In this document: piece by piece, positions 12,068 to 20,842 of the stretch
Position numbering within the stretch: the first letter of the stretch is position 1
Layout: every line of letters starts with the position of its first letter
Assembly (NCBI RefSeq): GCF_030269925.1
Contig: NC_085120.1
Coordinates: 11,621,501-11,685,500 of the forward strand
Source of the DNA: Bombyx mori
Taxonomy: Eukaryota > Arthropoda > Insecta > Lepidoptera > Bombycidae
Length of the DNA: 64,000 bases
Direction of reading: 5' to 3'
Program-made: the position numbers and the translations under genes
Notes under the pieces: model-generated
What the model was told of the DNA's origin: nothing
The model's input: the letters and a program-made list of their open reading frames with translations, nothing else
Database searches by the model: none

Positions 12068-12376
12068 TACCGCGGCAGTCTCCGAGTGCCACACGTGTTT
12101 TTTATTCCTCCCACTGCACGAAAGGCCCTTGGTATATTACACTAAAGTTTTCTTATCCGTGTTTCCTATTTCAAAGGTACCGTCTCTCATCAGAAGAGTG
12201 CAGAAATCATGCTAGTGGATCGAAGGTCCAATTGTTATTGTTCTGAACGGTGATGTAAGATTTCTTAATACCGTCATCGGCGCAATTCAGAGGTTCACCC
12301 GATTTCTTCGATTCTTTAAAAGATACCGTCGCAAAATAATATTGAATATTGGTTGATAATAAAAAAACTTACATAA

Positions 12377-12879
12377 TCTATATATTCATACGTGAAGCAA
12401 AAACTTTGTACCCCTTTTTACGAAAATTGCGCGGACGGAGGAGTATGAAATTTCCCACACTTATAGAGAATGTAGCGAAGGAGTGCCGAATGGTAATTTT
12501 TTTTTTAATTATGCATTAATAATACATTTAAGCCTTCGTCAAACAGAACGCGTAATTAGCGCGCGTCATAGCGCGGCGTCAGTTTAGCGCTCTGACGCGA
12601 ATTACGCGTTCTGTTTGACGAAGCCTTAAATCAACAAAAAACGTTACACACACACTACCATATATTTGACACACACGCATATGAATACTCTATGTTTATT
12701 GTCAAACTTTTATTCTTTACGTCTGTGGTCAAATTGGGAATAGATTAAATATTGTTTGTCTTGGTTAATATTTTTCTATAGTGTAGTCTTGGCGAAATTT
12801 GAAAATAGAATCATAATAGTGTACAAACTTATTATTTCAATTAATTACAGTCAAATTTCGACTACTGCCGGACCACTAG
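12377..12879 (+). mobile_element. Helitron-like element, family 1, carrying a MITE
   Basis: Same family as 4075-4494: 5' TCTATATATTCATACG, 3' TTTCGACTACTG...CTAG, between host A (12376) and T (12880). It is longer than its relatives because a palindromic ~100-bp element is inserted at 12530-12628. Confidence 0.8.
12530..12628. mobile_element. Small MITE with ~31-bp inverted ends
   Basis: Left end AAGCCTTCGTCAAACAGAAC and right end are near-perfect inverted copies over about 31 bp, with a CpG-rich loop. Both sides carry TTAA (left TTTAAG, right CCTTAAA), fitting a TTAA-type target duplication. The undisturbed target is visible in sister Helitron copies as ACATTAAATC. Confidence 0.75.
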
Positions 12880-13522
12880 TATATTTAATTACGTACCTGT
12901 AAAAAACAATTCGCGTTAAATATTTCAGGAGAACTGAAATGCAAAATTAAAACTTAACTCTTTCATTAAACTTAACAACTCGGAATTCGACGCAAGCATT
13001 ACTTAATAAAGACAATTAAGTTAATTACCTTTAGTACTTAAGTGACGCGAATTTTAGATGGCACTTGAAGGCAGGGAAATGCCTTCAATATGTAACGTAT
13101 AAGTGCCGGAACATTGTACATTAAATTCTTTATTACTCAAATTTTACGGTCGTTCCAAGTGGCTTCAGCTTCTTGGATTCGCGTACTGTGAAACTATGAA
13201 TTTATTTGTTTGTTTGTTTGTACTGCTTGCTCTGTTTATTTCTGACGTAAAAAGATTTATTTGATTCTTATAGTGATTCCTGGATTTATTATGATTTAAT
13301 TGAATATTTAAGCGTCCGTAGCAAAATGTTGCTGTGTCGAATAAACCATTCCAAACGCAGGTAGGTACCGATTGACAGGAATCTAGAGCGCCTTCACCAA
13401 CGACTTTACCAGCACAAATTAATGAATAAAAAAGATGTGTGGTGTCGTGGGACACCGGATAGGAACGAATTTTCTTATTATAAAAATATTAATTTTAAGT
13501 TCTATCCGAGGTATAAAGAAAA
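12880..13522. other. No recognised feature
   Basis: AT-rich DNA with a short GTTT repeat near 13205-13220. Nothing else recognised. Confidence 0.4.
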
Positions 13523-13530
13523 TAAAACTG

Positions 13531-13763
13531 TTTTTTTTTTCCTACCTAAGCTGATAGCCTTGAGAGGCTATTTCAGCGTAACCTTAATTAGTAGGTGAGC
13601 TCGCGGGGCTCAAACCTGACAACGTTGCTAACACGAACCGGATCGGAAACGCGACCCACTGAGAAGATCCGGCGAGAAACTCAGTGGGCTGTGTCTGAGG
13701 GTTAATTTACTCGACGAGCCCTTCGTCGCAAGCGACGGGTTCGACGAGAACGGTGACTGGGAC
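13531..13763 (-). mobile_element. BMC1-like LINE 3' end, 8-bp TSD
   Basis: Minus strand: T run at the left (A tail), CCTACCTAAGCTGATAGCC, GAGAGGCTATTTCAGC, the CGACCCACTGAGAAGATCC block and the last codons. Flanked by TAAAACTG at 13523-13530 and again at 13764-13771, a clean 8-bp target-site duplication. Confidence 0.85.
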
Positions 13764-13771
13764 TAAAACTG

Positions 13772-14420
13772 GAGGTTTCGCAACAGCCCACGGTTATTCA
13801 GTAACGTGCAAACTTATTGTGGTACACTTCATTCCCAGTTGTTTGCATAAGAGTTAGTGTATTGCGCAAACGAACGCTCTGAGATCGTGGTCAATGAATG
13901 ATAAAAAAATATGTTATTTTTTGTACGATATTACAAAGTTAAGTCGTACACTGTGTGCATTACTAATAAAAATCTTACGTTACGGACGTTTTTGCCGATT
14001 AGGGTACCCCTCCGCATCGTCCCATAAGGAATTTCGTTCCAAAAACGGATATTTATTGGTAATATGGTGTATTCTGAGCATGCAAGCATAGACCCGGTCT
14101 TTATACATTTTTCTATATGGCAGTTGCAGATTTTCTGCACCAAATATAAAGCAACCACTATACAATATGGTTAAAATTTGGACCTGATAAATCAAAGTGA
14201 TTTCACTTCACACCCGGTTGACTATGAGCCCTAAAGCAAACGCTTCTAAACCAATAAACTGGTAGTTACGAAAATTATGGTTTTCGTGGACATCAACATT
14301 GTCAGTAACCGAACCTGCCTACCGTTAAGAAGTCGCGTCAAACTACTCAATCTCGTGTTTATTATTGTCATTATCATATTTCTAAAGTATCAAATACTTT
14401 ACAGCTCATTTAGGCAGCAA
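13772..14420. other. No recognised feature
   Basis: Intervening DNA with overlapping short ORFs on both strands around 13894-14195, none with supporting features. Confidence 0.4.
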
Positions 14421-14554
14421 CCTAACCCATGCGTCAGCCCGGTGAGTTTCTTGCCGGATCTTATAAGCGGGTTGCGATTCCGATCCGGTAGTAGATTCAT
14501 TCGCGAAGCAGCTACTCTTGAGTTGTTAGGTCTTCTTCGGAGGCGCTCGGGCAG
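14421..14554 (+). mobile_element. Older LINE 3' UTR fragment, left half of the insertion target
   Basis: CAACCTAACCC to GGCGCTCGGGCAG matches 18525-18660 of the LINE that follows almost base for base. Its right half resumes at 18779. The intact LINE is therefore inserted inside an older 3' UTR copy of its own family. Confidence 0.85.
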
Positions 14555-14885
14555 TCCGACAGAAGCACCCGCCGCTTGCGGACGTGCTCATCGACCACTC
14601 AATCGCCCGTCCATTGTTCGCCTGGTTTTATTGTTAGCCCGGCCTTTGTTTACCCGGCTTTTGTTCGTGGCACATCTGCCGACAAAGTGTGTTCCTGGAA
14701 GTGTTTGTTTTGTTTTGGTTTATTTTTGTTGTTTCCTTTTTTTTTGTTGTTCTTTCTTTTTCCTGCAGTAATAGTGCCGCATCGCCACCTGTGTTCAATC
14801 GAACCGCTAAGTACCGAGAAGTTGGGGCCTCGCCGCAAGGCGAGTGTGTTTAAGACCCGGGACAGCCCCACCTGGGTCAGACATC
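14555..14885 (+). promoter_or_regulatory. LINE 5' UTR (presumed internal promoter)
   Basis: Noncoding leader between the left target duplication and the ORF1 start, with a T-rich stretch at 14700-14765. In Jockey-type elements the pol II promoter is internal to the 5' end. No specific promoter element was identified, so the regulatory role is inferred. Confidence 0.45.
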
Positions 14886-15650
14886 ATGGAAGCTTTATTT
14901 ACAGAATTCCTCCGACTTCGCCACCCAAAGCTCACTTCTGAGTTTCTGGCTTTCAAGGCCGATCACGCCGTGAGCCCTCTCGCGGATTCCGCCGTGCTCG
15001 TCGCTCCCGCGTCGTACACCACAGCGTCCGCCATGCCTGCCGCTCCCGCGTCGCCTATACTAGTGGGTAAAACTGCTGCGTCGTCCGCCGTGGCCGCCGC
15101 TCCCCTGGCGCGATCATCCACGGGTTCCGTAGGGTCCGACGGACGTCCTGCATCTGCCCGTAGGTCGCCTGCTCCCGAGCCTGCTGCCTCCTCGTCCTCC
15201 GACTCTGACTCGGACATGGAGGTCGACCTCGCCCCCGCCTCATCGACGGATGGATTCACCCTGGTACAAAAGGGTAAGAAGCGCGCTGCGGAGTCCCGAG
15301 CTCCCGCGGCCGCTAAAGTTAGTAAAGCCGCGAACGCGTCGCGCCCTCGCCCTCCGACTCCCGTCGCTCCCCCTGCCCGTGCCACACCGTCGCCGCGTCC
15401 AGTGGCACAAAATAAAACTCAGACCCCTCCCCCGGTAATCCTTCAAGAGAAGGCAGCTTGGGACCGAGTTTCCCTGGCCCTTCAGGCCAAAAAAATTAAT
15501 TTTATCAGCGCCCGTAACCTCGCGAACGGGATTCAAATTAAGGTAACGACACCCGACGACCATAGGGCCCTCTCAAGCTACCTCCGAAAGGAGCGTATAA
15601 GTTTCCACACTTATACGCTTCAGTACGTCCTCCCCTCACTCCGCCGGTAA
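14886..15650 (+). CDS. LINE ORF1, gag-like protein lacking zinc knuckles
   Basis: 254 codons from the ATG at 14886 (MEALFTEF); an upstream in-frame GTG is less likely. The first 50 residues are ordinary, followed by a long Ala/Pro/Ser-rich low-complexity region with an acidic SSSDSDSDMEVD patch and basic KKGKK-type runs. Near the end is a folded block (AWDRVSLALQAKKINF to ALSSYLRKERISFHTYTL) resembling the segment that in Jockey ORF1 proteins leads into the PRE_C2HC region and CCHC knuckles. Here the frame reads HTYTLQ and then ends YVLPSLRR-stop, so the PRE_C2HC/zinc-knuckle half is absent. No CCHC motif is present anywhere in it. In the family ORF1 binds element RNA and forms RNPs. The likely cause is an internal deletion near 15620. 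Confidence 0.8.
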   Translation: MEALFTEFLRLRHPKLTSEFLAFKADHAVSPLADSAVLVAPASYTTASAMPAAPASPILVGKTAASSAVAAAPLARSSTGSVGSDGRPASARRSPAPEPAASSSSDSDSDMEVDLAPASSTDGFTLVQKGKKRAAESRAPAAAKVSKAANASRPRPPTPVAPPARATPSPRPVAQNKTQTPPPVILQEKAAWDRVSLALQAKKINFISARNLANGIQIKVTTPDDHRALSSYLRKERISFHTYTLQYVLPSLRR

Positions 15651-15653
15651 TCA

Positions 15654-18530
15654 ATGGCGTACATAAGTAGAATCAAGCCCCTATCCGTAACGATAGGATT
15701 TTTTAACGCTTACGGTCTCGCAAATCAACGTGATCAGGTTTGTGATTTTTTGCGTGACCATCAAATTGACATCTTTTTGGTGCAGGAGACCCTGCTTAAG
15801 CCCGCGCGCCGCGACCCTAAAATCGCGAACTACAACATGGTTAGGAACGACAGGCTCACTGCTCGTGGTGGTGGTACCGTCATTTACTATAGAAGAGCCC
15901 TGCATTGCGTCCCACTCGACCCCCCCGCGCTCGCTAATATCGAAGCATCAGTGTGCCGAATCTCACTGACGGGACACGCGCCGATCGTTATCGCGTCCGT
16001 TTATCTTCCACCGGATAAGATCGTTCTAAGCAGTGATATCGAGGCGCTGCTCGGCATGGGGAGCTCTGTCATTCTGGCGGGCGACCTAAATTGTAAACAC
16101 ATCAGGTGGAACTCACACACCACAACCCCGAATGGCAGGCGGCTTGACGCGTTAGTCGATGATCTCGCCTTCGATATCGTCGCTCCGCTAACACCGATTC
16201 ACTACCCGCTAAATATCGCGCATCGCCCGGATATACTCGACATAGCGTTATTAAAAAACGTAACTCTGAGCTTACACTCGATCGAAGTAGTTTCAGAGTT
16301 AGATTCAGACCACCGTCCCGTCGTTATGAAGCTCGGTCGCGCTCCCGACTCCGTTCCCGTCACGAGGACTGTGGTGGATTGGCACACGCTGGGCATCAGC
16401 CTGGCTGAATCTGATCCACCATCGCTCCCGTTTAACGCGGACTCTACCCCGTCTCCTCAGGATACCGCTGAAGCCATAGACATCTTAACGTCACACATCA
16501 CCTCAACATTAGATAGATCATCGAAACAAGTTGTAGCGGAGGACTTCCTTCACCGCTTCAAATTGTCCGATGATATTAGGGAACTCCTTAGAGCTAAGAA
16601 CGCCTCGATACGCGCCTACGACAGGTATCCTACCGCGGAAAATCGTATTCGAATGCGTGCCCTACAACGCGACGTAAAGTCTCGCATCGCCGAAGTCCGA
16701 GATGCCAGATGGTCTGATTTCTTAGAAGGACTCGCGCCCTCCCAAAGGTCTTACTACCGCTTAGCTCGTACTCTCAAATCGGATACGGTAGTAACTATGC
16801 CCCCCCTCGTAGGCCCCTCAGGCCGACTCGCGGCGTTTGATGATGACGAAAAAGCAGAGTTGCTGGCCGATACATTGCAAACCCAGTGCACGCCCAGCAC
16901 TCAATCCGTGGATCCTGTTCATGTAGAATTAGTAGACAGTGAGGTAGAACGCAGAGTCTCCTTGCCACCCTCGGATGCGTTACCACCCGTCACCCCGATG
17001 GAAGTTAAAGACTTGATTAAAGACCTACGTCCTCGCAAGGCTCCCGGTTCCGACGGTATATCCAACCGCGTTATTAAACTTCTACCCGTCCAACTCATCG
17101 TGATGTTGGCATCTATTTTCAATGCCGCTATGGCGAACTGTATCTTTCCCGCGGTGTGGAAAGAAGCGGACGTTATCGGCATATATAAACCCGGTAAACC
17201 AAAAAATCATCCAACGAGCTACCGCCCGATTAGCCTCCTCATGTCTCTAGGCAAACTGTATGAGCGTCTGCTCTACAAACGCCTCAGAGACTTCGTCTCA
17301 TCCAAGGGCATTCTCATCGATGAACAATTCGGATTCCGTACAAATCACTCATGCGTTCAACAGGTGCACCGCCTCACGGAGCACATTCTTGTGGGGCTTA
17401 ATCGACCAAAACCGTTATACACGGGAGCTCTCTTCTTCGACGTCGCAAAAGCGTTCGACAAAGTCTGGCACAACGGTTTGATTTTCAAACTATTCAACAT
17501 GGGTGTGCCGGATAGTCTCGTGCTCATCATACGGGACTTCTTGTCGAACCGCTCTTTTCGATATCGAGTCGAGGGAACCCGCTCCTCCCCGCGACCACTC
17601 ACGGCTGGAGTGCCGCAAGGCTCCGTTCTCTCACCGCTCCTATTTAGTTTATTTATTAATGATATTCCCCGGTCGCCGCCGACCCATTTAGCTTTATTCG
17701 CCGACGACACGACTGTTTACTATTCTAGTAGAAATAAGTCCCTAATCGCGAAGAAGCTTCAGAGCGCAGCCCTAGCCCTAGGACAGTGGTTCCGAAAATG
17801 GCGCATAGACATCAACCCGGCGAAAAGCACAGCAGTGTTATTTCAAAGGGGAAACTCACCGCTTATTTCCTCCCGTATTAGGAGGAGGAATCTCACACCC
17901 CCGATTACTCTCTTTAGTCAATCCATACCCTGGGCCAGGAAGGTCAAGTACCTGGGCGTTACCCTGGATGCATCGATGACATTCCGCCCGCATATAAAAT
18001 CAGTCCGTGACCGTGCCGCGTTTATTCTCGGTAGACTCTACCCCATGATCTGTAAGCGGAGTAAAATGTCCCTTCGGAACAAGGTGACACTTTACAAAAC
18101 TTGCATAAGGCCCGTCATGACTTACGCGAGTGTGGTGTTCGCTCACGCGGCCCGCACACACATAGACACCCTTCAATCTCTACAATCCCGCTTTTGCAGG
18201 TTAGCCGTCGGAGCTCCGTGGTTCGTGAGGAACGTTGACCTACACGACGACCTGGGCCTCGAATCTATACAGAAATACATGAAGTCAGCGTCGGAACGGT
18301 ACTTCGATAAGGCTATGCGTCATGATAATCGCCTTATCATAGCCGCCGCTGAGTACTCCCCGAATCCTGATCATGCAGGAGCCAGTCACCGTCGACGCCC
18401 TAGACACGTCCTTACGGATCCATCAGATCCAATAACCTTTGCACTAGACGCCTTCAGCTCTAGGAGCAGGCTTAGGGACCTCGGTAACCATACTCGTCGA
18501 ACTCGACAAAGAGTTCGCCGTGCAACCTAA
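15654..18530 (+). CDS. LINE ORF2: AP-like endonuclease + reverse transcriptase
   Basis: 958 residues, uninterrupted. The N-terminal APE-type endonuclease shows all expected sites: N18 in FFNAYGL, E45 in FLVQETLL, D144/N146 in LAGDLNC, and S218-D219-H220 in SDHRPVV. The reverse transcriptase follows, with PGSDGI, YRPISLL, AFDKVWHNG, GVPQGSVLSPLLF and the catalytic FADD at about residues 682-685. The C-terminal region continues through KVKYLGVTLD, IRPVMTYASVVFAH and APWFVRN to the end. There is no RNase H domain and no C-terminal zinc finger. The enzyme nicks target DNA and copies its RNA in place (target-primed reverse transcription). Length fits Jockey-clade ORF2. Start ATG lies 3 nt after the ORF1 stop. 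All visible catalytic residues are kept, so the enzyme could be active. Confidence 0.93.
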   Translation: MAYISRIKPLSVTIGFFNAYGLANQRDQVCDFLRDHQIDIFLVQETLLKPARRDPKIANYNMVRNDRLTARGGGTVIYYRRALHCVPLDPPALANIEASVCRISLTGHAPIVIASVYLPPDKIVLSSDIEALLGMGSSVILAGDLNCKHIRWNSHTTTPNGRRLDALVDDLAFDIVAPLTPIHYPLNIAHRPDILDIALLKNVTLSLHSIEVVSELDSDHRPVVMKLGRAPDSVPVTRTVVDWHTLGISLAESDPPSLPFNADSTPSPQDTAEAIDILTSHITSTLDRSSKQVVAEDFLHRFKLSDDIRELLRAKNASIRAYDRYPTAENRIRMRALQRDVKSRIAEVRDARWSDFLEGLAPSQRSYYRLARTLKSDTVVTMPPLVGPSGRLAAFDDDEKAELLADTLQTQCTPSTQSVDPVHVELVDSEVERRVSLPPSDALPPVTPMEVKDLIKDLRPRKAPGSDGISNRVIKLLPVQLIVMLASIFNAAMANCIFPAVWKEADVIGIYKPGKPKNHPTSYRPISLLMSLGKLYERLLYKRLRDFVSSKGILIDEQFGFRTNHSCVQQVHRLTEHILVGLNRPKPLYTGALFFDVAKAFDKVWHNGLIFKLFNMGVPDSLVLIIRDFLSNRSFRYRVEGTRSSPRPLTAGVPQGSVLSPLLFSLFINDIPRSPPTHLALFADDTTVYYSSRNKSLIAKKLQSAALALGQWFRKWRIDINPAKSTAVLFQRGNSPLISSRIRRRNLTPPITLFSQSIPWARKVKYLGVTLDASMTFRPHIKSVRDRAAFILGRLYPMICKRSKMSLRNKVTLYKTCIRPVMTYASVVFAHAARTHIDTLQSLQSRFCRLAVGAPWFVRNVDLHDDLGLESIQKYMKSASERYFDKAMRHDNRLIIAAAEYSPNPDHAGASHRRRPRHVLTDPSDPITFALDAFSSRSRLRDLGNHTRRTRQRVRRAT

Positions 18531-18778
18531 CCCATGAATCAGCTCGCTGAGTTTCTCGCCGGATCTTCTCAGCGGGTCGCGATTCCGATCCGGTAGTAGA
18601 TTCATTCGCGAAGCAGCTACTCTTGAGTTGTTAGGTCTCCTTCGGAGGCGCTCGGGCAGCTGTTAGCAAATCCCACCCCTCCTGGCTGAGCCTTTGCTCG
18701 CCCACCTGTCCTGGTGAAACTGGAAAGGCCTCCGGGCCACCAGTAATCCCTCAATCATAAAAAAAAAAAAAAAAAAAA
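18531..18778 (+). other. LINE 3' UTR and A tail
   Basis: The 3' UTR carries the AACCCATGAATCAGCTCGC block, TCGCGATTCCGATCCGG, GGCGCTCGGGCAG and a terminal CTCCGGGCCACCAGTAATC, then 20 As (18759-18778). Related ends occur at 55940-56035 and, more distantly, in all BMC1-like tails in the window. Confidence 0.85.
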
Positions 18779-18815
18779 GGCGCTTGGACAGATGTTAGTA
18801 AATCCCACTGCTCTC
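18779..18815 (+). repeat. Older LINE 3' UTR fragment, right half
   Basis: GGCGCTTGGACAG, then TGTTAGTAAATCCCAC, resembling 18649-18680 of the inserted element. It continues the target fragment interrupted at 14554. Beyond about 18815 the similarity is lost. Confidence 0.65.
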
Positions 18816-19185
18816 ACTGTCGTGACTGTAATTAACGCAGGATTGGACTATGACAGTAGTTTCAACAAATTGAGCCCCGTGATAATAACCACGATTATGC
18901 CAATGGACCGCAACGAAAACCTTTTGACCAGCGCGCAATGAAATGCATATTGACGTTCTCGCAAGCCGCGATGGACGTCGATATCCGCATAGCTGTTTCC
19001 GTGAGCTGCCAAAGTGTTTTTTACAACAACAAAAAAACCATTTGGCTTTTTGGTAAGCATGTCGTGGAACAAGCGATGTCCTTCATAACGTCCAATGTAC
19101 TAATTATGTCTAATAACCACTCTCGAAAACCGAAGAAATGGTAATGGTAACTGGTAGAAGGAAAACACAAAGTATGTTTAATATA
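18816..19185. other. Unrecognised DNA between LINE and mariner
   Basis: About 370 bp of mixed composition. No repeat, RNA or coding signal recognised. Confidence 0.4.
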
Positions 19186-19187
19186 TA

Positions 19188-20484
19188 ACGTCGTAAGTAT
19201 TGTCACACAGTAAAAACTTTTCTTTTAGAATGCTGGCCACAAAAAAGTTTATTGAATTCGAATTTCGAATTGTTCATGAAAATAAAAATGTATTACTTTT
19301 AGAATTTTACTCATTTTTAAATATGGAGTGGATGGTTAAAGAAGACCGTGTTGCAGTTATTGCGTTGCATCGTTGCGGTTACGCGCCAATTCAAATTTTT
19401 AACATGCTAAAAATTTTGAATATAACCAAAATATTCGTTTATCGTACCATCAAACGATACAATGAAGAGTCTAGTATAGATGACAGGTCAAGAAGTGGTC
19501 GCCCTCGGTCTGTTAGGACTCCAGCAGTGATAAAAGCTGTGAAGGCGCGAATGCAAAGAAATCCCAAACGTAAGCAGAAACTGTTGGCCCTTCAGATGGG
19601 GTTAAGCAGAACCACGGTGAAAAGGGTGTTAAATCAAGACTTAGGGCTTCGGGCATATCGAAGAAAAACAGGACATCGTTTGAATGCTCGTCTAATGGAC
19701 CTGAGACTGAAGAGATGCCGCACTTTGTTGAAGCGGTACGCGGGAAAAAAATATCGGGAAATTCTTTTTTCGGATGAAAAAATTTTTACCGTAGAAGAGA
19801 GCTACAACAAACAAAATGATAAGATGTACGCACACAGTAGTGAAGAAGCGAGCAACCGTATTCCGCGTGTCCAACGAGGTCATTTTCCATCCTGGCTCAT
19901 GGTATGGTTGGGAGTTTCTTATTGGGGCTTAACAGAGGTACATTTTTGTGAGAAAGGTGTAAAAACGAATGCAGTTGTGTATCAAAATACAGTCCTGACG
20001 AACCTTGTGGAACCTGTTTCTCATACCATGTTCAATAACAGGCACTGGGTATTCCAACAAGATTCGGCGCCAGCTCAAAGAGCGAAGAGCACACAAGACT
20101 GGCTGGCGGCGCATGAAATCGACTTCATCCGGCACGAAGACTGGCCCTCCTCCAGTCCAGATTTGAATCCGTTAGATTACAAGATATGGCAACATTTGGA
20201 GGAAAAGCCGTGCTCAAAGCCTCATCCCAATTTGGAGTCACTCAAGACATCCTTGATTAAGGCAGCCGCCGATATTGACATGGACCTCGTTCGTGTTGCG
20301 ATAGACGACTGGCCGCGCAGATTGAAGGCCTGTATTCAGAATCACGGAGGTCATTTTGAATAAACTTTAGTGTCATAAGAATCTATGTTTTGTTAAGTTC
20401 ATTTTGGTATATGAATGGTTACATAATGAATAAACTTGTTTCAATTATTTTACATTAAACATGTGACAGAATTTATGACCTGAC
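19188..20484 (+). mobile_element. Mariner-family transposon (DD37D / maT-like)
   Basis: About 1.3 kb with one transposase gene. The 5' terminus (GTCGTAAGTATTGTCACA, 19190-19207) and the inverted 3' terminus (GTCATAAATTCTGTCACA, complement of 20462-20479) match over 18 bp with 4 differences. TA dinucleotides lie just outside both ends, but the exact target duplication is unclear because one end carries a few extra bases. Size, end structure and encoded enzyme fit the DD37D mariners known from silkworm (Bmmar1-type). Confidence 0.8.
19323..20363 (+). CDS. Mariner transposase, DD37D, open reading frame
   Basis: 346 residues from the ATG at 19323, the usual length for mariner transposases. The frame is open upstream (another ATG at 19230), but the family start fits 19323. 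An N-terminal helix-turn-helix region (MVKEDRVAVIALHRCG to YRTIKRYNEESS) precedes the GRPRSVRT linker and a second HTH (LLALQMGLSRTTVKRVL). The catalytic domain has D151 in LFSDEKIF, D247 in FQQDSAPAQ and D285 in SPDLNPLDYKIW, with 37 residues between the last two Asp, i.e. DD37D. It excises and inserts the element at TA sites by cut-and-paste. There is no stop, frameshift or missing catalytic residue, so it may be functional, or only recently silenced. Confidence 0.88.
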   Translation: MEWMVKEDRVAVIALHRCGYAPIQIFNMLKILNITKIFVYRTIKRYNEESSIDDRSRSGRPRSVRTPAVIKAVKARMQRNPKRKQKLLALQMGLSRTTVKRVLNQDLGLRAYRRKTGHRLNARLMDLRLKRCRTLLKRYAGKKYREILFSDEKIFTVEESYNKQNDKMYAHSSEEASNRIPRVQRGHFPSWLMVWLGVSYWGLTEVHFCEKGVKTNAVVYQNTVLTNLVEPVSHTMFNNRHWVFQQDSAPAQRAKSTQDWLAAHEIDFIRHEDWPSSSPDLNPLDYKIWQHLEEKPCSKPHPNLESLKTSLIKAAADIDMDLVRVAIDDWPRRLKACIQNHGGHFE

Positions 20485-20573
20485 TAGGTATAATGTTTAT
20501 ACTTATTTATTATGTGTAAAGAAGCAAAATTATTATTACAATTTTCACATTTTTGTATATTATATTATTATGT

Positions 20574-20574
20574 A

Positions 20575-20605
<31 letters not shown>

Positions 20606-20680
20606 GCGTGTACGTGTGCGTGTGCGTGTGCGTATGCGTGTGCGTGTGGGTGTGTGGGTGTGAGAGTGCATATATTCCAC
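20574..20680. repeat. (TG)n microsatellite with GTGCG/GTACG variants
   Basis: About 105 bp of TG repeats, pure at first and then interspersed with CGTGTG units. Confidence 0.95.
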
Positions 20681-20703
20681 CTCCTCCTCCAGGCAACCAC
20701 CTC

Positions 20704-20809
20704 ATGGTTGTCTGGAAGAGATTGCTGTTAGCGATAAGACAGCCAATTGTACTTTTTTTGCATTGGTTGTATGGCAAAGTTAATTTTTTTTTGTGTACAT
20801 TAAACAATA

Positions 20810-20840
<31 letters not shown>

Positions 20841-20842
20841 AC
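20704..20842 (+). mobile_element. LINE-type 3' tail ending in (CT)n
   Basis: GGTTGTCTGGAAGAGATTGC, TAGCGATAAGACAGCC, then a (CT)n run. The same tail occurs at 32807-32944 (plus) and 47088-47500 (minus), where AATAAAG precedes the CT/GA run. The parent element is an unidentified non-LTR family with a CT-repeat rather than poly-A end. Confidence 0.65.

Larger units (their letters stand above)
14555..18778 (+). mobile_element. Near full-length Jockey-type non-LTR retrotransposon
   Basis: A 4.2-kb element: 5' UTR 14555-14885, ORF1 14886-15650, ORF2 15654-18530, 3' UTR 18531-18758, A tail 18759-18778. The 13-bp target duplications GGCGCTCGGGCAG (14542-14554) and GGCGCTTGGACAG (18779-18791) differ at two positions, which fits moderate age. 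The Jockey clade is inferred from an APE-type endonuclease with a single reverse transcriptase, no RNase H, and the ORF1 style. ORF2 is 3 nt downstream of the ORF1 stop, so it is probably translated by re-initiation or coupling. ORF1 is abnormally short (see its entry), so this copy may depend on proteins from others. Confidence 0.88.

Noticed and set aside
14277..14941. Overlapping frames of 164 and 121 codons upstream of ORF1
   Set aside because: They run across the older 3' UTR fragment, the insertion junction and the LINE 5' UTR; not conserved coding sequence.
14963..15563. Minus-strand frames of 140 and 107 codons
   Set aside because: Shadows of the GC-rich, low-complexity ORF1 on the opposite strand.
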